A stretch of DNA of 59,894 nucleotides from an uncultured Ignavibacteriota bacterium (GCA_903900335.1 CAIUMP010000037.1:1-59894), one strand, 5' to 3'; positions 17,285-26,964 are shown, numbered from the stretch's first letter. Translations and numbers: made by a program. Notes: generated by a model from the letters alone, not told the origin.

Positions 17285-17745
17285 ATGTTCTATCAAAATG
17301 TAGCGATGTCAGGGACACAAAACTGCCCTATCTAATTCCATTTTCCTATGAAATAGAGTGCCCCGCAGGATTGCTGAAACAGGCCAAAAGATCGAACTAT
17401 TCGGGGGTCTGGGTGGTTTACCGCCCCGCTGTTAGGTAGGGGCGGGTGCGTCGTATGGAATGACGTGCTGCGGTCCACGGTGAGGCACTGGGGAGCACTG
17501 GCCATTACGGGCAAAGACTTCGCCTTACGAAATGGTCTTGATTGGAGAGCTTCTAACTTCGATCATGGCAACTTGCGGCCTGGGGTGAATTATGAATGAA
17601 GGTGAAGATTTCGGTCTTTGGCTCATTCAGAAGATCCGGGCAACTATCTTCGGCAAAACAATAGGGAGCGAAAGCGGAAGGCCGGGAGGTCTGCGCAGCT
17701 TGATGCACCTACTGATACACATCAATCCATTAGTAACAACAATCA
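17285..17745. promoter_or_regulatory. Leader region upstream of rplJ (unresolved)
   Basis: 461 bp without a convincing gene. A 7-bp GC hairpin (17421-17427 with 17439-17445) lies mid-way. TTGATT/GATCAT with 17-bp spacing near 17533-17561 could be a weak promoter. The last ~130 bases would carry an L10 autoregulatory leader if one exists (as in other bacteria, where L10-L7/L12 bind their own mRNA), but I cannot fold it reliably. Confidence 0.3.
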
Positions 17746-18300
17746 ATGACACGCGAAGAAAAAGCGCAAGTCGTTGCTGAACTGAAGGAAGTCATCGACC
17801 GCGCGAGTGGTATGTACTTCACCGACTTTGAGGGCATGAACCTTGCACAGACGACAAGTCTGCGTAATGAATTGCGCAAGGCCGGATTGACCTACAAGGT
17901 CGCGAAGAACACACTTATTCGCCGCGCACTCGAGGACTCGGGAAAGCTGACGGAAGATCTCCGAAAGGCGCTTGTCAATCAGACGGGTGTCGCGTTCGGA
18001 TTTGACGATCCGGTTGCTCCAGCCCGTGTGCTCCGCGATTTTATTGACAAGAATCGGGCGACCCCGACCTCCGAAGATAAGCCATCTCTGAAGATCGCGT
18101 ATCTCGAAGGCGTGACGTATCCCGGCTCTGCGCTCAAGCAAGTCGCTGCGCTGCCGACCAAGAAGGACGTTATGGCAAGCATCGTCGGAAGCCTCGAATC
18201 CCCCATGCGGGGCATCGTTGGCGCACTCGGCGCTCTGCAACGCGACATCGTCTATCTTGTCGATGCGATCGAGAAGAAGAAGGCGGAAGCCGCCGCATAA
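17746..18300 (+). CDS. rplJ: Ribosomal protein L10 (uL10)
   Basis: 184 residues. Seen: the N-terminal TREEKAQVVAELKEVIDRASG pattern, FTDFEGMNLAQTTSLRNELRKAG, and KVAKNTLIRRAL, all standard for bacterial L10, with a C-terminal helix (IVYLVDAIEKKKAE) that docks L7/L12 dimers. Forms the stalk base on the large subunit. No Shine-Dalgarno is seen before the ATG. rplL follows after 68 bp. The usual flanking rplK, rplA and rpoBC genes are absent here. Confidence 0.96.
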   Translation: MTREEKAQVVAELKEVIDRASGMYFTDFEGMNLAQTTSLRNELRKAGLTYKVAKNTLIRRALEDSGKLTEDLRKALVNQTGVAFGFDDPVAPARVLRDFIDKNRATPTSEDKPSLKIAYLEGVTYPGSALKQVAALPTKKDVMASIVGSLESPMRGIVGALGALQRDIVYLVDAIEKKKAEAAA

Positions 18301-18368
18301 GATTGCGCCCTTTGGGCACGATCATCCATCAGTTTTAAGCAACCGAAATTTCAAAACATTAGAAGATC

Positions 18369-18749
18369 ATGGCAGATATTAATTCAATCGTAGATCAGAT
18401 CAGCGCACTGACGCTCGGCGAAGCCGCCGACCTGAAGAAGGCGCTCGAAGAGAAGTTTGGCGTAACGGCACAGGCCCCAATGATGATGGGCATGATGCCG
18501 GCAGCAGGCGGCGCAGCAGCACCAGCGGCCGAAGAGAAGACGGAGTTTGATGTCGTACTCGCCGATGGCGGTGCGCAGAAGATCAACGTCATCAAGGCGG
18601 TTCGTGAGGCGACGGGTCTTGGCCTCAAGGAAGCAAAGGACCTCGTTGACGGCGCCCCCAAGGTCGTCAAGGAAGCAATGCCGAAGGCAGATGCAGAGGC
18701 TCTCAAGAAGAAGCTTGAGGAAGCTGGCGCGAAGGTCGAGCTTAAATAA
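18369..18749 (+). CDS. rplL: Ribosomal protein L7/L12 (bL12)
   Basis: 126 residues: N-terminal dimerisation helix pair ([25 protein letters not shown]), an Ala/Met-rich hinge, and the C-terminal domain with [27 protein letters not shown] that recruits translation factors. Normal length. Ends in a strong terminator, so the rplJL operon contains only two genes. Confidence 0.97.
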   Translation: MADINSIVDQISALTLGEAADLKKALEEKFGVTAQAPMMMGMMPAAGGAAAPAAEEKTEFDVVLADGGAQKINVIKAVREATGLGLKEAKDLVDGAPKVVKEAMPKADAEALKKKLEEAGAKVELK

Positions 18750-18777
18750 GCTCCGAACTTACAGCGTAAGTGTGAAA

Positions 18778-18806
18778 AGCCCCGGCAGATTCTGCCGGGG
18801 CTTTTT
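18778..18806 (+). terminator. Terminator of rplJL
   Basis: 11-bp perfect stem AGCCCCGGCAG/CTGCCGGGGCT with a 3-nt loop and a run of five T. A classical intrinsic terminator. Confidence 0.95.
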
Positions 18807-18827
18807 CGTGCACACTTTTATTTTTGT

Positions 18828-19445
18828 TCATTTCACAACCTGAAAGCTTTTAATGAAAAGCTCGGTCCCACGACGAAGTTCGTATCGGTAACTGCCCGAA
18901 GCCAGCCGATCACATGGCAAGTCGATCCCACCCTGGCTGAATACCGCTGCTATTGGAACGCGAACACCTTGTTGATCAAAGATCAATAGTTTCCAACCTT
19001 CGCCATCAGGATGAGGAATATGCAAGGTTCCATGCGTGGGATTAGGGTATGGCTGGAGTGATAAAGGCGTGGGCGCATGCTCTTTCACCCCGATCTTTTC
19101 TGGCAAGCCCAATTCGAATGGCGGGGAGTAGAGGGTGTCACCGGCGGCACCGCGAACACGAATCATACAGGAAGCCCATGGGTGATCGAAGGAGGTCCAG
19201 TTATACCATCCGTTGTAGGAGAACGGGCCAGTCGAGAGCAACTGCCATTTCTGTTTTGGGTCAACAGAGATCTCTATCGTGACCGGATCGGAAATTACAT
19301 ACTGAGTGGGCCAGGATATCGTAACCTCAGAATTATTTGGGACGAACGGCACGTGAGAAACAGTGACCCACCGCACCTGCGCCGACGCTGCAGTGCTAAG
19401 GAGCCACAGCAGCATCGGGATCACACTCAATCGTCGTGGTTTCAT
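18828..19445 (-). CDS. Secreted protein with T9SS type-A sorting domain
   Basis: 205 residues. A signal peptide (about 1-22, ending TAASAQ) precedes a ~100-residue beta-rich region (EVTISWPTQYVISDPVTIEI), similar in style to domains found in FCB surface proteins. The last ~75 residues are a type IX secretion sorting tail: LQPYPNPTHGTLHI (the PNP motif), then LLIFDQQGV and ASGSYRYEL. It should be exported by Sec, crossed over the outer membrane by T9SS and cleaved or anchored at the surface. Function of the N-terminal part is unknown. Faces rplL across its terminator. Confidence 0.8.
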   Translation of the reverse strand: MKPRRLSVIPMLLWLLSTAASAQVRWVTVSHVPFVPNNSEVTISWPTQYVISDPVTIEISVDPKQKWQLLSTGPFSYNGWYNWTSFDHPWASCMIRVRGAAGDTLYSPPFELGLPEKIGVKEHAPTPLSLQPYPNPTHGTLHIPHPDGEGWKLLIFDQQGVRVPIAAVFSQGGIDLPCDRLASGSYRYELRRGTELFIKSFQVVK

Positions 19446-19474
19446 CGTTGTGCGCTCTCGGAGCTTCGTTGTGG

Positions 19475-19822
19475 TTAGTGCACCTTATCTCCTCCGCCAA
19501 CCGTCGGGCCGCTTGTTCGGAACCCGAATGGATGTTCGCCTTGACTATCGGTGCGAACTTCGCCATATTGTTGTTCGAAGCGGTCCATGTTCTCGTTCAT
19601 CGCATTCATGAGCAGCTTGAAATGCTGCGGGGTCATGATGATGCGTGCGTGAACGCGCGCGCGCGGTACGCCGGGGGTTACACGAGTAAAATCCAGAATG
19701 AACTCCGCAGGGGAGTGCGTGATGATCGCGAGATTCGAGTAAATACCTTCCGCCTCTTTTTCTCCAAGTTCGATCTGGAGCTGCTGCGTCATCGGAGGCT
19801 GTTCGTTTGTAAGATCTGCCAT
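19475..19822 (-). CDS. DUF3467 family protein
   Basis: 115 residues from the ATG at 19822 (the frame extends upstream without family similarity). Seen: IELGEKEAEGIYSNLAIITHSPAEFILDFTRVTPG and ARIIMTPQHFKLLMNAMNENM, which is the DUF3467 pattern. Small, soluble proteins widespread in FCB and other phyla; the role is unknown to me. The C-terminal 25 residues are Gly/Ser-rich and likely disordered. Confidence 0.88.
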   Translation of the reverse strand: MADLTNEQPPMTQQLQIELGEKEAEGIYSNLAIITHSPAEFILDFTRVTPGVPRARVHARIIMTPQHFKLLMNAMNENMDRFEQQYGEVRTDSQGEHPFGFRTSGPTVGGGDKVH

Positions 19823-19926
19823 GTTGTTTATCCTGCTGAGCGCTACGTGCTTAGCGCCCAGTGTTCGACTTAAAATTCCTGATGCTATTCCTAAGCTCTG
19901 AGCACGCATCGCTTAGGAATTCTTTA

Positions 19927-21414
19927 CTACTTGTGTGCTTGCTTAAGAGCGTCTGCCTTCTTGTAAGCGGCGCTGGAATCCTCCGAGCGATTTGCGCGAG
20001 CGTACAGCTTAGCCAGCCACTCCCAGTAATCCGCAGAGTTCGCAATGTCTGTTGACTTTAGCGCTTCGAACTCCGCGATCAGAGAAAGGGACTTGTCCTT
20101 CTTGCCGAGAATGTCATAATTCTCTGCAAGGTTTTCGAGCACTGCAGCGTCGTTCTTGTTGATCGCGTGTAGCTTCTCGAAATATTCGCTGGACTTATCA
20201 AGTTCGTTCTTATACTCGGTCTTCTTGCCAGCCTTCTGATCGGCGGCGGCCCAGTTCTTGTAAGCTGCCGCGATATCAAAGAGAGCTGCTTCATCATCTG
20301 GCTTAAGCGCGAGTGCCTTCTCATAGGCATTGATTGCAGCAGAATAATCCTGTGCCTTCATGAGGAGTGTGCCATAGGAGATATACATCGCACGGGATGG
20401 ATGCTCCGCGAGAATACGATCATACTCCTGCTTGGCTTTGTCCGTGCGCTCTAAACGTGTGTAAATGTCCGGGATGGCCTGTGCTGCGAACTCGTCCGTC
20501 GGATCGAGCTGCTGAAGCGTCATGAGCAGCGGCACTGCCTTGTCGAACTGTGCGGTTGCTGCGGATTTGTTACCGTGGGCTAACAGCGCAAGTCCCTTTT
20601 GATAATAGTCGTTCGCGACCACCTCATACGGAGCGGTCGAGACCATCAGAGGTTGATTGCCTTCGGCTTCGGTGGCACCGATCCTCCAACCGGAGAGCTG
20701 CCATGCATACGGCGGTTTTGTGGCTTTTTCGAAGTAGATGTACGCCTGCTTGCTGGGATAGACATACACGAGAGCACTGTCGTTGCCGAGTGGCGCTACG
20801 AATTTGCGTGCCGGCGCACCACCGATGGCGCGCTCCGCTGATTCTGTTGTCATTTTCACCATCAATCCGAGCGACACACCCTGATCGTAGGAGGCGCTCA
20901 CCTGATTGATCTCAGCGACGTAATTCTCGATACCCTTGGCTGTGTCGCCCGACGAGTAATAGATATTACCGAGGAGTTCGTAGGTTTGGGGCTGTTCTGG
21001 TTCGAGTTTGCGGGCATCTTCCAAATACGCGATGGCGGTTTTCTGAGCCTCCTTCGAATCCGGGTTCGCGTTGTAGGCACCGTAGCCACCCATATAGAGC
21101 TGGATCCACGTGTTATGCTTGTACTGCTGAAGCTCGCCACGGTGAGTTGTCGAGTAAAGCATGGCCGTGTCGATATTCGCGGCGATCTTCTCGAACTGCT
21201 TCAGATCGTAGAGATTCTCGATATAGAGGAACCAGCCTTCGTCGTTGGTCGGATCTTCTGTGATCGCTTTTTGAAGCATCTTGTCCGCAGTCGTGTAGTC
21301 TCTGCGTTGGCGGTAGAGTTTTGCGCTCTGCACATCAGCGGCACCGCAGCCGACGAATTGGACGGCAAAGGTCAGGAGGAGGGAGTAGAGTAGGGTTCTG
21401 TAGGTAGTCTTCAT
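19927..21414 (-). CDS. TPR-repeat lipoprotein
   Basis: 495 residues from the ATG at 21414. The N-terminus is a lipoprotein signal (LLYSLLLTFAVQFVGC, lipobox Cys near residue 24). TPR units are seen in two blocks, about 30-170 and 270-480 (AYEKALALKPDDEAALFDIAAAYKNWA is the clearest), separated by a ~90-residue non-repeat part with KFVAPLGNDSALVYVYPS. Probably faces the periplasm or sits at the outer membrane as an assembly scaffold. The open frame starts 5 codons earlier with TTG, which is not favoured. Confidence 0.82.
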   Translation of the reverse strand: MKTTYRTLLYSLLLTFAVQFVGCGAADVQSAKLYRQRRDYTTADKMLQKAITEDPTNDEGWFLYIENLYDLKQFEKIAANIDTAMLYSTTHRGELQQYKHNTWIQLYMGGYGAYNANPDSKEAQKTAIAYLEDARKLEPEQPQTYELLGNIYYSSGDTAKGIENYVAEINQVSASYDQGVSLGLMVKMTTESAERAIGGAPARKFVAPLGNDSALVYVYPSKQAYIYFEKATKPPYAWQLSGWRIGATEAEGNQPLMVSTAPYEVVANDYYQKGLALLAHGNKSAATAQFDKAVPLLMTLQQLDPTDEFAAQAIPDIYTRLERTDKAKQEYDRILAEHPSRAMYISYGTLLMKAQDYSAAINAYEKALALKPDDEAALFDIAAAYKNWAAADQKAGKKTEYKNELDKSSEYFEKLHAINKNDAAVLENLAENYDILGKKDKSLSLIAEFEALKSTDIANSADYWEWLAKLYARANRSEDSSAAYKKADALKQAHK

Positions 21415-21469
21415 AAAGAGTGTCGTCAAAAAATTTGGATCCGGGGAAAACCAAACATCCAGCGAAAGT

Positions 21470-21500
21470 ATCCGACTCCCGAACAGATCGGGAGTCGGAT
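21470..21500 (-). terminator. Hairpin downstream of leucyl aminopeptidase
   Basis: 13-bp perfect stem (ATCCGACTCCCGA / TCGGGAGTCGGAT) with a 5-nt loop, just past the stop of the minus-strand pepA gene and before the next minus-strand gene. The T-run is weak. Confidence 0.6.
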
Positions 21501-21507
21501 GTCAGCG

Positions 21508-23022
21508 TTAGGCCTTGGACTCTTCTTTTAGCATGTGCGTAAGCAAGCGCACGGCCACGCCGGTTCCACCCTTGGGGATGTAATCCGTTGCTGCTTCGCT
21601 GCGTGCTGTGCCAGCGATGTCCAAGTGCACCCACGGGTAGGTGGTGAAGCGCTTGAGGAACATCGCAGCGCTGATCGCGCCTGCCCAGCGGCCACCAGCA
21701 TTCTTGATGTCGGCCACGTCGGACTTGATCAGCTCATCGTACTCATCATAGATCGGCAGTTCACACACGCGCTCGTAGGTCGCATTGCCAGAACGGCTAA
21801 GTTGCTGCATCATCGCGGTGTCCGTGCCCATCATACCGGTGGTTGTGTGGCCAAGGGCTACGACGCAGGCTCCTGTAAGGGTTGCCAGATCGATAACCGA
21901 CTTTGGCTTGTAGCGATCTGCCCAGATCAAGGCATCCGCGAGGACCAGGCGGCCCTCGGCGTCTGTATTGTCAACCTCAACAGAAAGGCCGTTTGCGTAG
22001 GTGATGATGTCACCCGGACGCATCGCGCTGCCGGAAGGCATGTTCTCCGCACTAGCGACGAGGCCAATGACGTTGACATTTAACTTCAGGTCAGAAGCGG
22101 CTTTCATCGTTGCGATTACGGCCGCCGCGCCCGACATATCGCTCTTCATATCGCCCATACCGGCGGCTGGCTTAATGGAGATTCCACCCGTATCGAACGT
22201 GATGCCCTTACCAACTAACACGACCGGCTGGGCCTTTGCGTTTTTCGCACCGCGATACTCCATGATGATGAATCGCGCTTCCTTTACGCTACCCTTGTTG
22301 ACGTTCAGGGTGCCTTCCATCTTGTGGGCCTTTAGCTCTTTGGGGCCAAAGACGGTAACCTTTACTTTGCTCCCCTTGGCAAGTGTCTTTGCCCAAGCGG
22401 CCATCGTCTCCGGAAATTTGTTGTTCGATGGCTCATTCTCCATCTCGCGAGCGAAGATCGTTGCGTTGCAGATCGTCTCTGCCTCTGCGATTGCAGCCTT
22501 GACCTCGGCGGAGGTTGAGCCATACATCCCATGGTCGCCCTCCATGAAGGTCACCGTTTCGAGTGGTGTGCTGACTTCTTCCTTCTTGAAGAACTTGTCG
22601 AATTTGTAGAGTCCGAGCATGATACCTTCGACGCACGCGAAGGCGATTTCCGCTCCGGAGCAACCATTTACTTGCGGCAAATACATAGCAAGCGTCTTGG
22701 ACTTCATCGCTTCCGCCTTCTTTGCTGCACGAGCGGCGGCGCGGCGAACGACTTCAAGCGTCAGCTTTTCGGGCTTACCAATTCCAACGAGAAACACGCG
22801 GCTTGCCGAGGTCTCGGATTTCGTTGGATAGAGTGTAAATAGCTCATCTGTCTTACCTTTCATGTCCCCAGATTCGATCAGCGCAGAAACAGAGGATGTG
22901 AGGGAGCCTCCGCCATACATTTTTGCATAATCCTGAAGAATGCCCTTATCTTCGCGGGTGAAGAACGCGAGAGAGTTTGCACGAACCTTGTTCCAATTTG
23001 TAGCTTGAAGCGTAAATTTCAT
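21508..23022 (-). CDS. pepA: Leucyl aminopeptidase (M17 family)
   Basis: 504 residues from the ATG at 23022; the frame runs upstream but MKFTLQATNW is the natural start. The N-terminal macro-like domain is about 1-170. The catalytic M17 domain carries the metal-binding motifs GKGITFDTGGISIKP, MKSDMSGAAAV and NTDAEGRLVLADAL, including the conserved NTDAEGR signature. Typically a hexameric two-metal exopeptidase releasing N-terminal residues. It lies between the TPR lipoprotein gene (93 bp downstream) and a 400-bp gap. Confidence 0.95.
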   Translation of the reverse strand: MKFTLQATNWNKVRANSLAFFTREDKGILQDYAKMYGGGSLTSSVSALIESGDMKGKTDELFTLYPTKSETSASRVFLVGIGKPEKLTLEVVRRAAARAAKKAEAMKSKTLAMYLPQVNGCSGAEIAFACVEGIMLGLYKFDKFFKKEEVSTPLETVTFMEGDHGMYGSTSAEVKAAIAEAETICNATIFAREMENEPSNNKFPETMAAWAKTLAKGSKVKVTVFGPKELKAHKMEGTLNVNKGSVKEARFIIMEYRGAKNAKAQPVVLVGKGITFDTGGISIKPAAGMGDMKSDMSGAAAVIATMKAASDLKLNVNVIGLVASAENMPSGSAMRPGDIITYANGLSVEVDNTDAEGRLVLADALIWADRYKPKSVIDLATLTGACVVALGHTTTGMMGTDTAMMQQLSRSGNATYERVCELPIYDEYDELIKSDVADIKNAGGRWAGAISAAMFLKRFTTYPWVHLDIAGTARSEAATDYIPKGGTGVAVRLLTHMLKEESKA

Positions 23023-23431
23023 GTAATGTTGTAATCGAGTTTGCAAAGAAGAGGATGAATGACATCCATGGTGGCGAGGCACGAGAGAAACCCGGGGAGG
23101 AGGCGCGCTTGAGGGCTATTTCCAACCAAGATTATTCCGGATGCCGACCGGCCCCCTTCGAAGGGGAGCCGTAGTATTTCATGCAAAGTTACGAAAACCT
23201 AATACCATTCCCGTCGGACTCGGATTTTATGGAGCGGAGCCTCCGGGGTATTTTGACTGGAATCCGGGAGTAATTGTCGGGAAATAGTTGTCATAATGGA
23301 GCCTTTTCGGTGCGTGACCAGAATCAACGGTGGCGCACATTAGTTGGAAAACTTCATGGATCGATATACTCGGCGAGTATTAAGATTTGAGTATTTGTTT
23401 CGATTGACCTTATTGTGAATTACTAAAAAGT
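23023..23431. other. Divergent intergenic region, pepA / Omp28 gene
   Basis: 409 bp, no gene recognised. Contains a 14-bp palindrome CCCCTTCGAAGGGG near 23154. It must carry promoters for both flanking genes; TTGACC at 23404 lies too close to the downstream start to be a convincing -35. Confidence 0.4.
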
Positions 23432-25429
23432 ATGAAGAAAATTCTGAGTATTGCGTCGCTCATCGTTGTGATTGCGCTACTAACTTCCAGCGCGTCAGCA
23501 CAACTCGTTCGCCGCACTGTCCTTCTCGAAGAGGGGACCAATTGGGCCTGCCCACCCTGCGCGCAGTTGAACCCCGGACTCGAAGCCTGGCTGGAGACAA
23601 AAGGTGATTCGATCATCCAGATCGCGTATCACCCGAACTGGCCTGGCAATACGGACCCCATGTATTTGAACGATGTCACGGACAACCAGAATCGCGTCGT
23701 TGCATATTATGGCATTTCAGGTGTTCCAACGGTTGAAATCGACGGGGCAGCCCAGACCAGCTCAGTGATCTCCTTCGAGCAGGCGTACCAGAAGCGACTT
23801 ACGACACTGTCCCCGGTTTCCGTTGCGATCGAACGAACGCAGACCGCCCTTACAGTGAACGTCAAGGTAACTGTTACTGCTGTTGGCGATGTGAGTAACT
23901 ACTCCAATCTGATGCTTCGCGTAGCGGCAGTTGAGCGATTTGTTGATACCACTGGACCCAATGGTGAGAAGCGCTACATGAATCCGATGCGGCAGATGAT
24001 GCCAGACATGAATGGTACCCCGATCACGCTGGTAAAGGGTACGCCACAGACCTTCACCTTCTCGTATGACATCGGCGACTCCTATCGTCCTGAGAAGATG
24101 TACGAGGTAGCATTCGTTCAAAATGATGACACGAAGGAGGTTTTGCAGGCCGCTTCTACGAAGGAGAGCTTTGGAGTGTGGGCGAAGAATTCGGAGAAAC
24201 CGGTCCAGGTACTACCAGCGAAGAGCGGCAATCTCGATATGCAGATAAGCAATACGACGCCTGAGGATCTAACCTTCACCTGTGCGTATCTTCCAGTCGT
24301 TGGTAAGGACTGGACGGTGACACTGAATGGTCAGGGTACTACAACTATGTCTCTCAAGGCCGGTGGACTGGGCACCATGCAACTTGGCGTCACGGAAGAT
24401 ACCAGCGCTTACACGGCCGGCATTGTTGTAGTCTCTGCGATAACCGCGCGTGGTGACACTATCGTCACCACATATCCTGTGAAGTTCATTTCGCCTTCTA
24501 CTAAGATCGCGTTCATTGATGTCAGTGGTGACTCCGCCAAATCAGTTTCGACCATCAAGAGCCTGACAACGCTTGGACTGCGCTACGTGCCCCTGACAGA
24601 CATCGAAGCCAATACCATGGGTGGATGGGATGCGAAAGTATTTCCGCAAGTGATCCTTCAGGCCAATAAGTGGATCATCACTGGCAGTAATAAGGCCGCT
24701 GTCGAAAGTTATCTGCAGGGCGGCGGGCATCTCCTCGCGCATGGCGGTGAGATCGCATTCGGCCTGGCCGATACAGCTTCTACTGCCTCAGACCGAGACA
24801 TTCCATTCCTGGAGAATGTCTTACATGCAGATTATATTCAAGACGTGGCGACCTCAAAAACAGTCCATGGTGTAGCAGGTGATCCGGTTACTACCACCTT
24901 CGCTGCGACTAACATTAACGTTACCTCCTCCAATGTGGACGTTACCGTGCAGCCTGACGTAATCAAGCCGGCCAATGGCTCCACGCCGATCTTCTACTAT
25001 GGCACAGGCACCACAGATGTGGCAGCTATCCGTTGGGAGAACTCAACCGCACGCCTTGCATACTTGGCGTTTGGACTTCAGAATCTCCCGGCCGTTGCAC
25101 GACAGAACATCATCACAGCGGTGTTGAAGTGGTTTGCCTCGCCAGCGGCAGTTGGTGCAACGGCAGCTACAGTACTTTCGCTTGGTAACTGTTATCCAAA
25201 TCCACTTACCGCTAGCACGATGATCCCGTACACCATCAAGAGTGCGGGTACCGTGCGACTCACCATCGTCGATCTTCGCGGGAATGAAGTCGCCGTGCTG
25301 GCAGATGGCTTCGAGTCCGCTGGTGATCACTTCGTAACGTTTGAGACGCATTCACTTGCGAAGGGGACATATTTCTACGTGATTCACACGGCGGATGGCT
25401 CGGCGATGCACCCCATGTCCGTAGAGTAA
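23432..25429 (+). CDS. Omp28-related secreted thioredoxin-fold protein with T9SS tail
   Basis: 665 residues with a signal peptide (1-23, ending SSASA). Residues about 28-110 are a thioredoxin-like domain with CPPC (Cys40, Cys43) in EGTNWACPPCAQLNP and a cis-Pro loop YYGISGVPTVEI, as in Omp28-related proteins. A beta-rich centre follows (about 120-350), then a ThuA/glutamine-amidotransferase-like region (about 365-570; YLQGGGHLLAHGG). The last ~80 residues (GNCYPNPLTASTMIPY ... AKGTYFYVI) are a T9SS type-A sorting tail. Likely a surface or extracellular thiol-disulfide protein. Own terminator downstream. Confidence 0.82.
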   Translation: MKKILSIASLIVVIALLTSSASAQLVRRTVLLEEGTNWACPPCAQLNPGLEAWLETKGDSIIQIAYHPNWPGNTDPMYLNDVTDNQNRVVAYYGISGVPTVEIDGAAQTSSVISFEQAYQKRLTTLSPVSVAIERTQTALTVNVKVTVTAVGDVSNYSNLMLRVAAVERFVDTTGPNGEKRYMNPMRQMMPDMNGTPITLVKGTPQTFTFSYDIGDSYRPEKMYEVAFVQNDDTKEVLQAASTKESFGVWAKNSEKPVQVLPAKSGNLDMQISNTTPEDLTFTCAYLPVVGKDWTVTLNGQGTTTMSLKAGGLGTMQLGVTEDTSAYTAGIVVVSAITARGDTIVTTYPVKFISPSTKIAFIDVSGDSAKSVSTIKSLTTLGLRYVPLTDIEANTMGGWDAKVFPQVILQANKWIITGSNKAAVESYLQGGGHLLAHGGEIAFGLADTASTASDRDIPFLENVLHADYIQDVATSKTVHGVAGDPVTTTFAATNINVTSSNVDVTVQPDVIKPANGSTPIFYYGTGTTDVAAIRWENSTARLAYLAFGLQNLPAVARQNIITAVLKWFASPAAVGATAATVLSLGNCYPNPLTASTMIPYTIKSAGTVRLTIVDLRGNEVAVLADGFESAGDHFVTFETHSLAKGTYFYVIHTADGSAMHPMSVE

Positions 25430-25454
25430 AACCGTACCTTAGAGAAGCTTAGAA

Positions 25455-25491
25455 AGCGAGGTCCCGACATTCGGGACCTCGCTCTGTTTTT
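25455..25491 (+). terminator. Terminator after the Omp28-like gene
   Basis: 13-bp perfect stem AGCGAGGTCCCGA / TCGGGACCTCGCT with loop CAT, followed after three bases by a T-run. Confidence 0.92.
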
Positions 25492-25554
25492 CTGCACTGG
25501 GAACCGTCAGAACCGGCTACCGCTTATCTCTGCATGATTTTGCCCGATCATCCA

Positions 25555-26964
25555 ATGAAGAGAGAAGTTACGATCGCCATCACGCTTGTCTTCCTGTGTT
25601 GCGCCCCGCTCTGGGCCCAAATGAAACCTGGTGTTGCACCGAGGTTTGCGCCTCGCCCGAAGATCGGGACCGATGTCGTTGTTGCTCCTCATGACAGCGC
25701 AACCTCCATCCAATTCGCGAGAATAAATCTTGGACCGAATATCAATTCGGAATACAGTGAGTTGTTCCCCGTGCTCACACCGGACGAATCCGTCATGTTC
25801 TTCTCCCGCAAAGGTGACCCCACGAATGCCGGTTACGCGACAAACAAGAATGACGAGGACATTTGGTATTCGCTTCGTCAGAGTGATGGCTCATGGTCCA
25901 AGGCGGTGAGAATGGAGGGGCCACTCAATACGGAGAACTATGATGGTGTGCGGGCGATCAATAGCTCGGGGACGCATCTCTATTTGCAGAACATTTATCG
26001 CTCCGATGGCACCGGGCAAAAGGGCTTCTCCATGAGTACGAAGCTCGCCGACGGCTCCTGGGGATTTCCCGAACCGTTGGTCATTGATGACTACTACAAT
26101 GATACCAACACAGCGATGATGGCCGTCTCGAGCGATGAGAAGACCATGATCTTTTCGTTGCAGCGAAAGGACGGAAAAGGCAGGCATGACCTCTACCTTT
26201 CACATTCTCTTGGTGACTTGAAATGGTCACGGCCCGAACTCATTTCCCAACTGAGTACTGCCGACGACGACATCTCACCATTCATCGCGTACGAAGACCA
26301 CACTCTCTATTTTTCGACGGACGGCAGGGGAGGGCTCGGTGGCTACGATATTTTCGTCACACACCGGCTCGATGATACCTGGATGCATTGGACAGAGCCG
26401 AAAAATCTCGGGGAGCCGATCAACACACCTTCCTTCGATGCCTATTTCATGATCGGCGCCTCGGGAGACACGGCTTATTTTTCAAGTTCGCATGAGAGCG
26501 CGAGCCGAGGGTTTGGAAAGAGTGATATTTGGAAGCTTGGTGTGAAAGCTGAACTGCGGCCGGGTTTTACTATGCCTCATGGCACGCCGTGGGACAACAA
26601 ACTTACCGAGAAAGATCTGCAGGGAGCAGTCTTCCGATTGGACGACGTACACTTCGACGTAGGCAAGAGCACCATCACAACGGAGTCGCGGCACTCGTTA
26701 GACAAAGTGGTGGAAGCAATGAAGCGGTTGCCGGGGCTGCGACTGGAGGTGCAAGGGCACACCGATTCCGACGGCGATTACGACCGCAACGTCACCCTCT
26801 CCCAAAACCGAGCGGAGTCTGTCTGCAACTACCTGGAGGCGCTCGGCATTGCTCGCGACCGTCTCTCCGCCAAGGGCTACGGCCCTTCTCGCCCCATTGC
26901 TCCGAACGACTCCCCGCAAGGCAAAGCGCTGAACAGGAGGGTGATGATCGAGGTGAAGAATTGA
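25555..26964 (+). CDS. OmpA/PD40 outer-membrane-associated protein
   Basis: 469 residues from the ATG at 25555, directly before a signal peptide (MKREVTIAITLVFLCCAPLWAQ). The middle (about 50-330) consists of PD40/WD40-like beta-propeller blades (SELFPVLTPDESVMFFSR, ISPFIAYEDHTLYFSTDG, GGYDIFVTHR). The last ~115 residues are an OmpA peptidoglycan-binding domain (DVHFDVGKSTIT, VQGHTDSDGDYDRN, LSQNRAESVCNYL, NRRVMIEV). It recalls the architecture of T9SS component PorE, though PorE also has a TPR part; I note the parallel without asserting it. It likely ties the outer membrane to the cell wall. A cytoplasmic TPR gene follows. Confidence 0.85.
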   Translation: MKREVTIAITLVFLCCAPLWAQMKPGVAPRFAPRPKIGTDVVVAPHDSATSIQFARINLGPNINSEYSELFPVLTPDESVMFFSRKGDPTNAGYATNKNDEDIWYSLRQSDGSWSKAVRMEGPLNTENYDGVRAINSSGTHLYLQNIYRSDGTGQKGFSMSTKLADGSWGFPEPLVIDDYYNDTNTAMMAVSSDEKTMIFSLQRKDGKGRHDLYLSHSLGDLKWSRPELISQLSTADDDISPFIAYEDHTLYFSTDGRGGLGGYDIFVTHRLDDTWMHWTEPKNLGEPINTPSFDAYFMIGASGDTAYFSSSHESASRGFGKSDIWKLGVKAELRPGFTMPHGTPWDNKLTEKDLQGAVFRLDDVHFDVGKSTITTESRHSLDKVVEAMKRLPGLRLEVQGHTDSDGDYDRNVTLSQNRAESVCNYLEALGIARDRLSAKGYGPSRPIAPNDSPQGKALNRRVMIEVKN

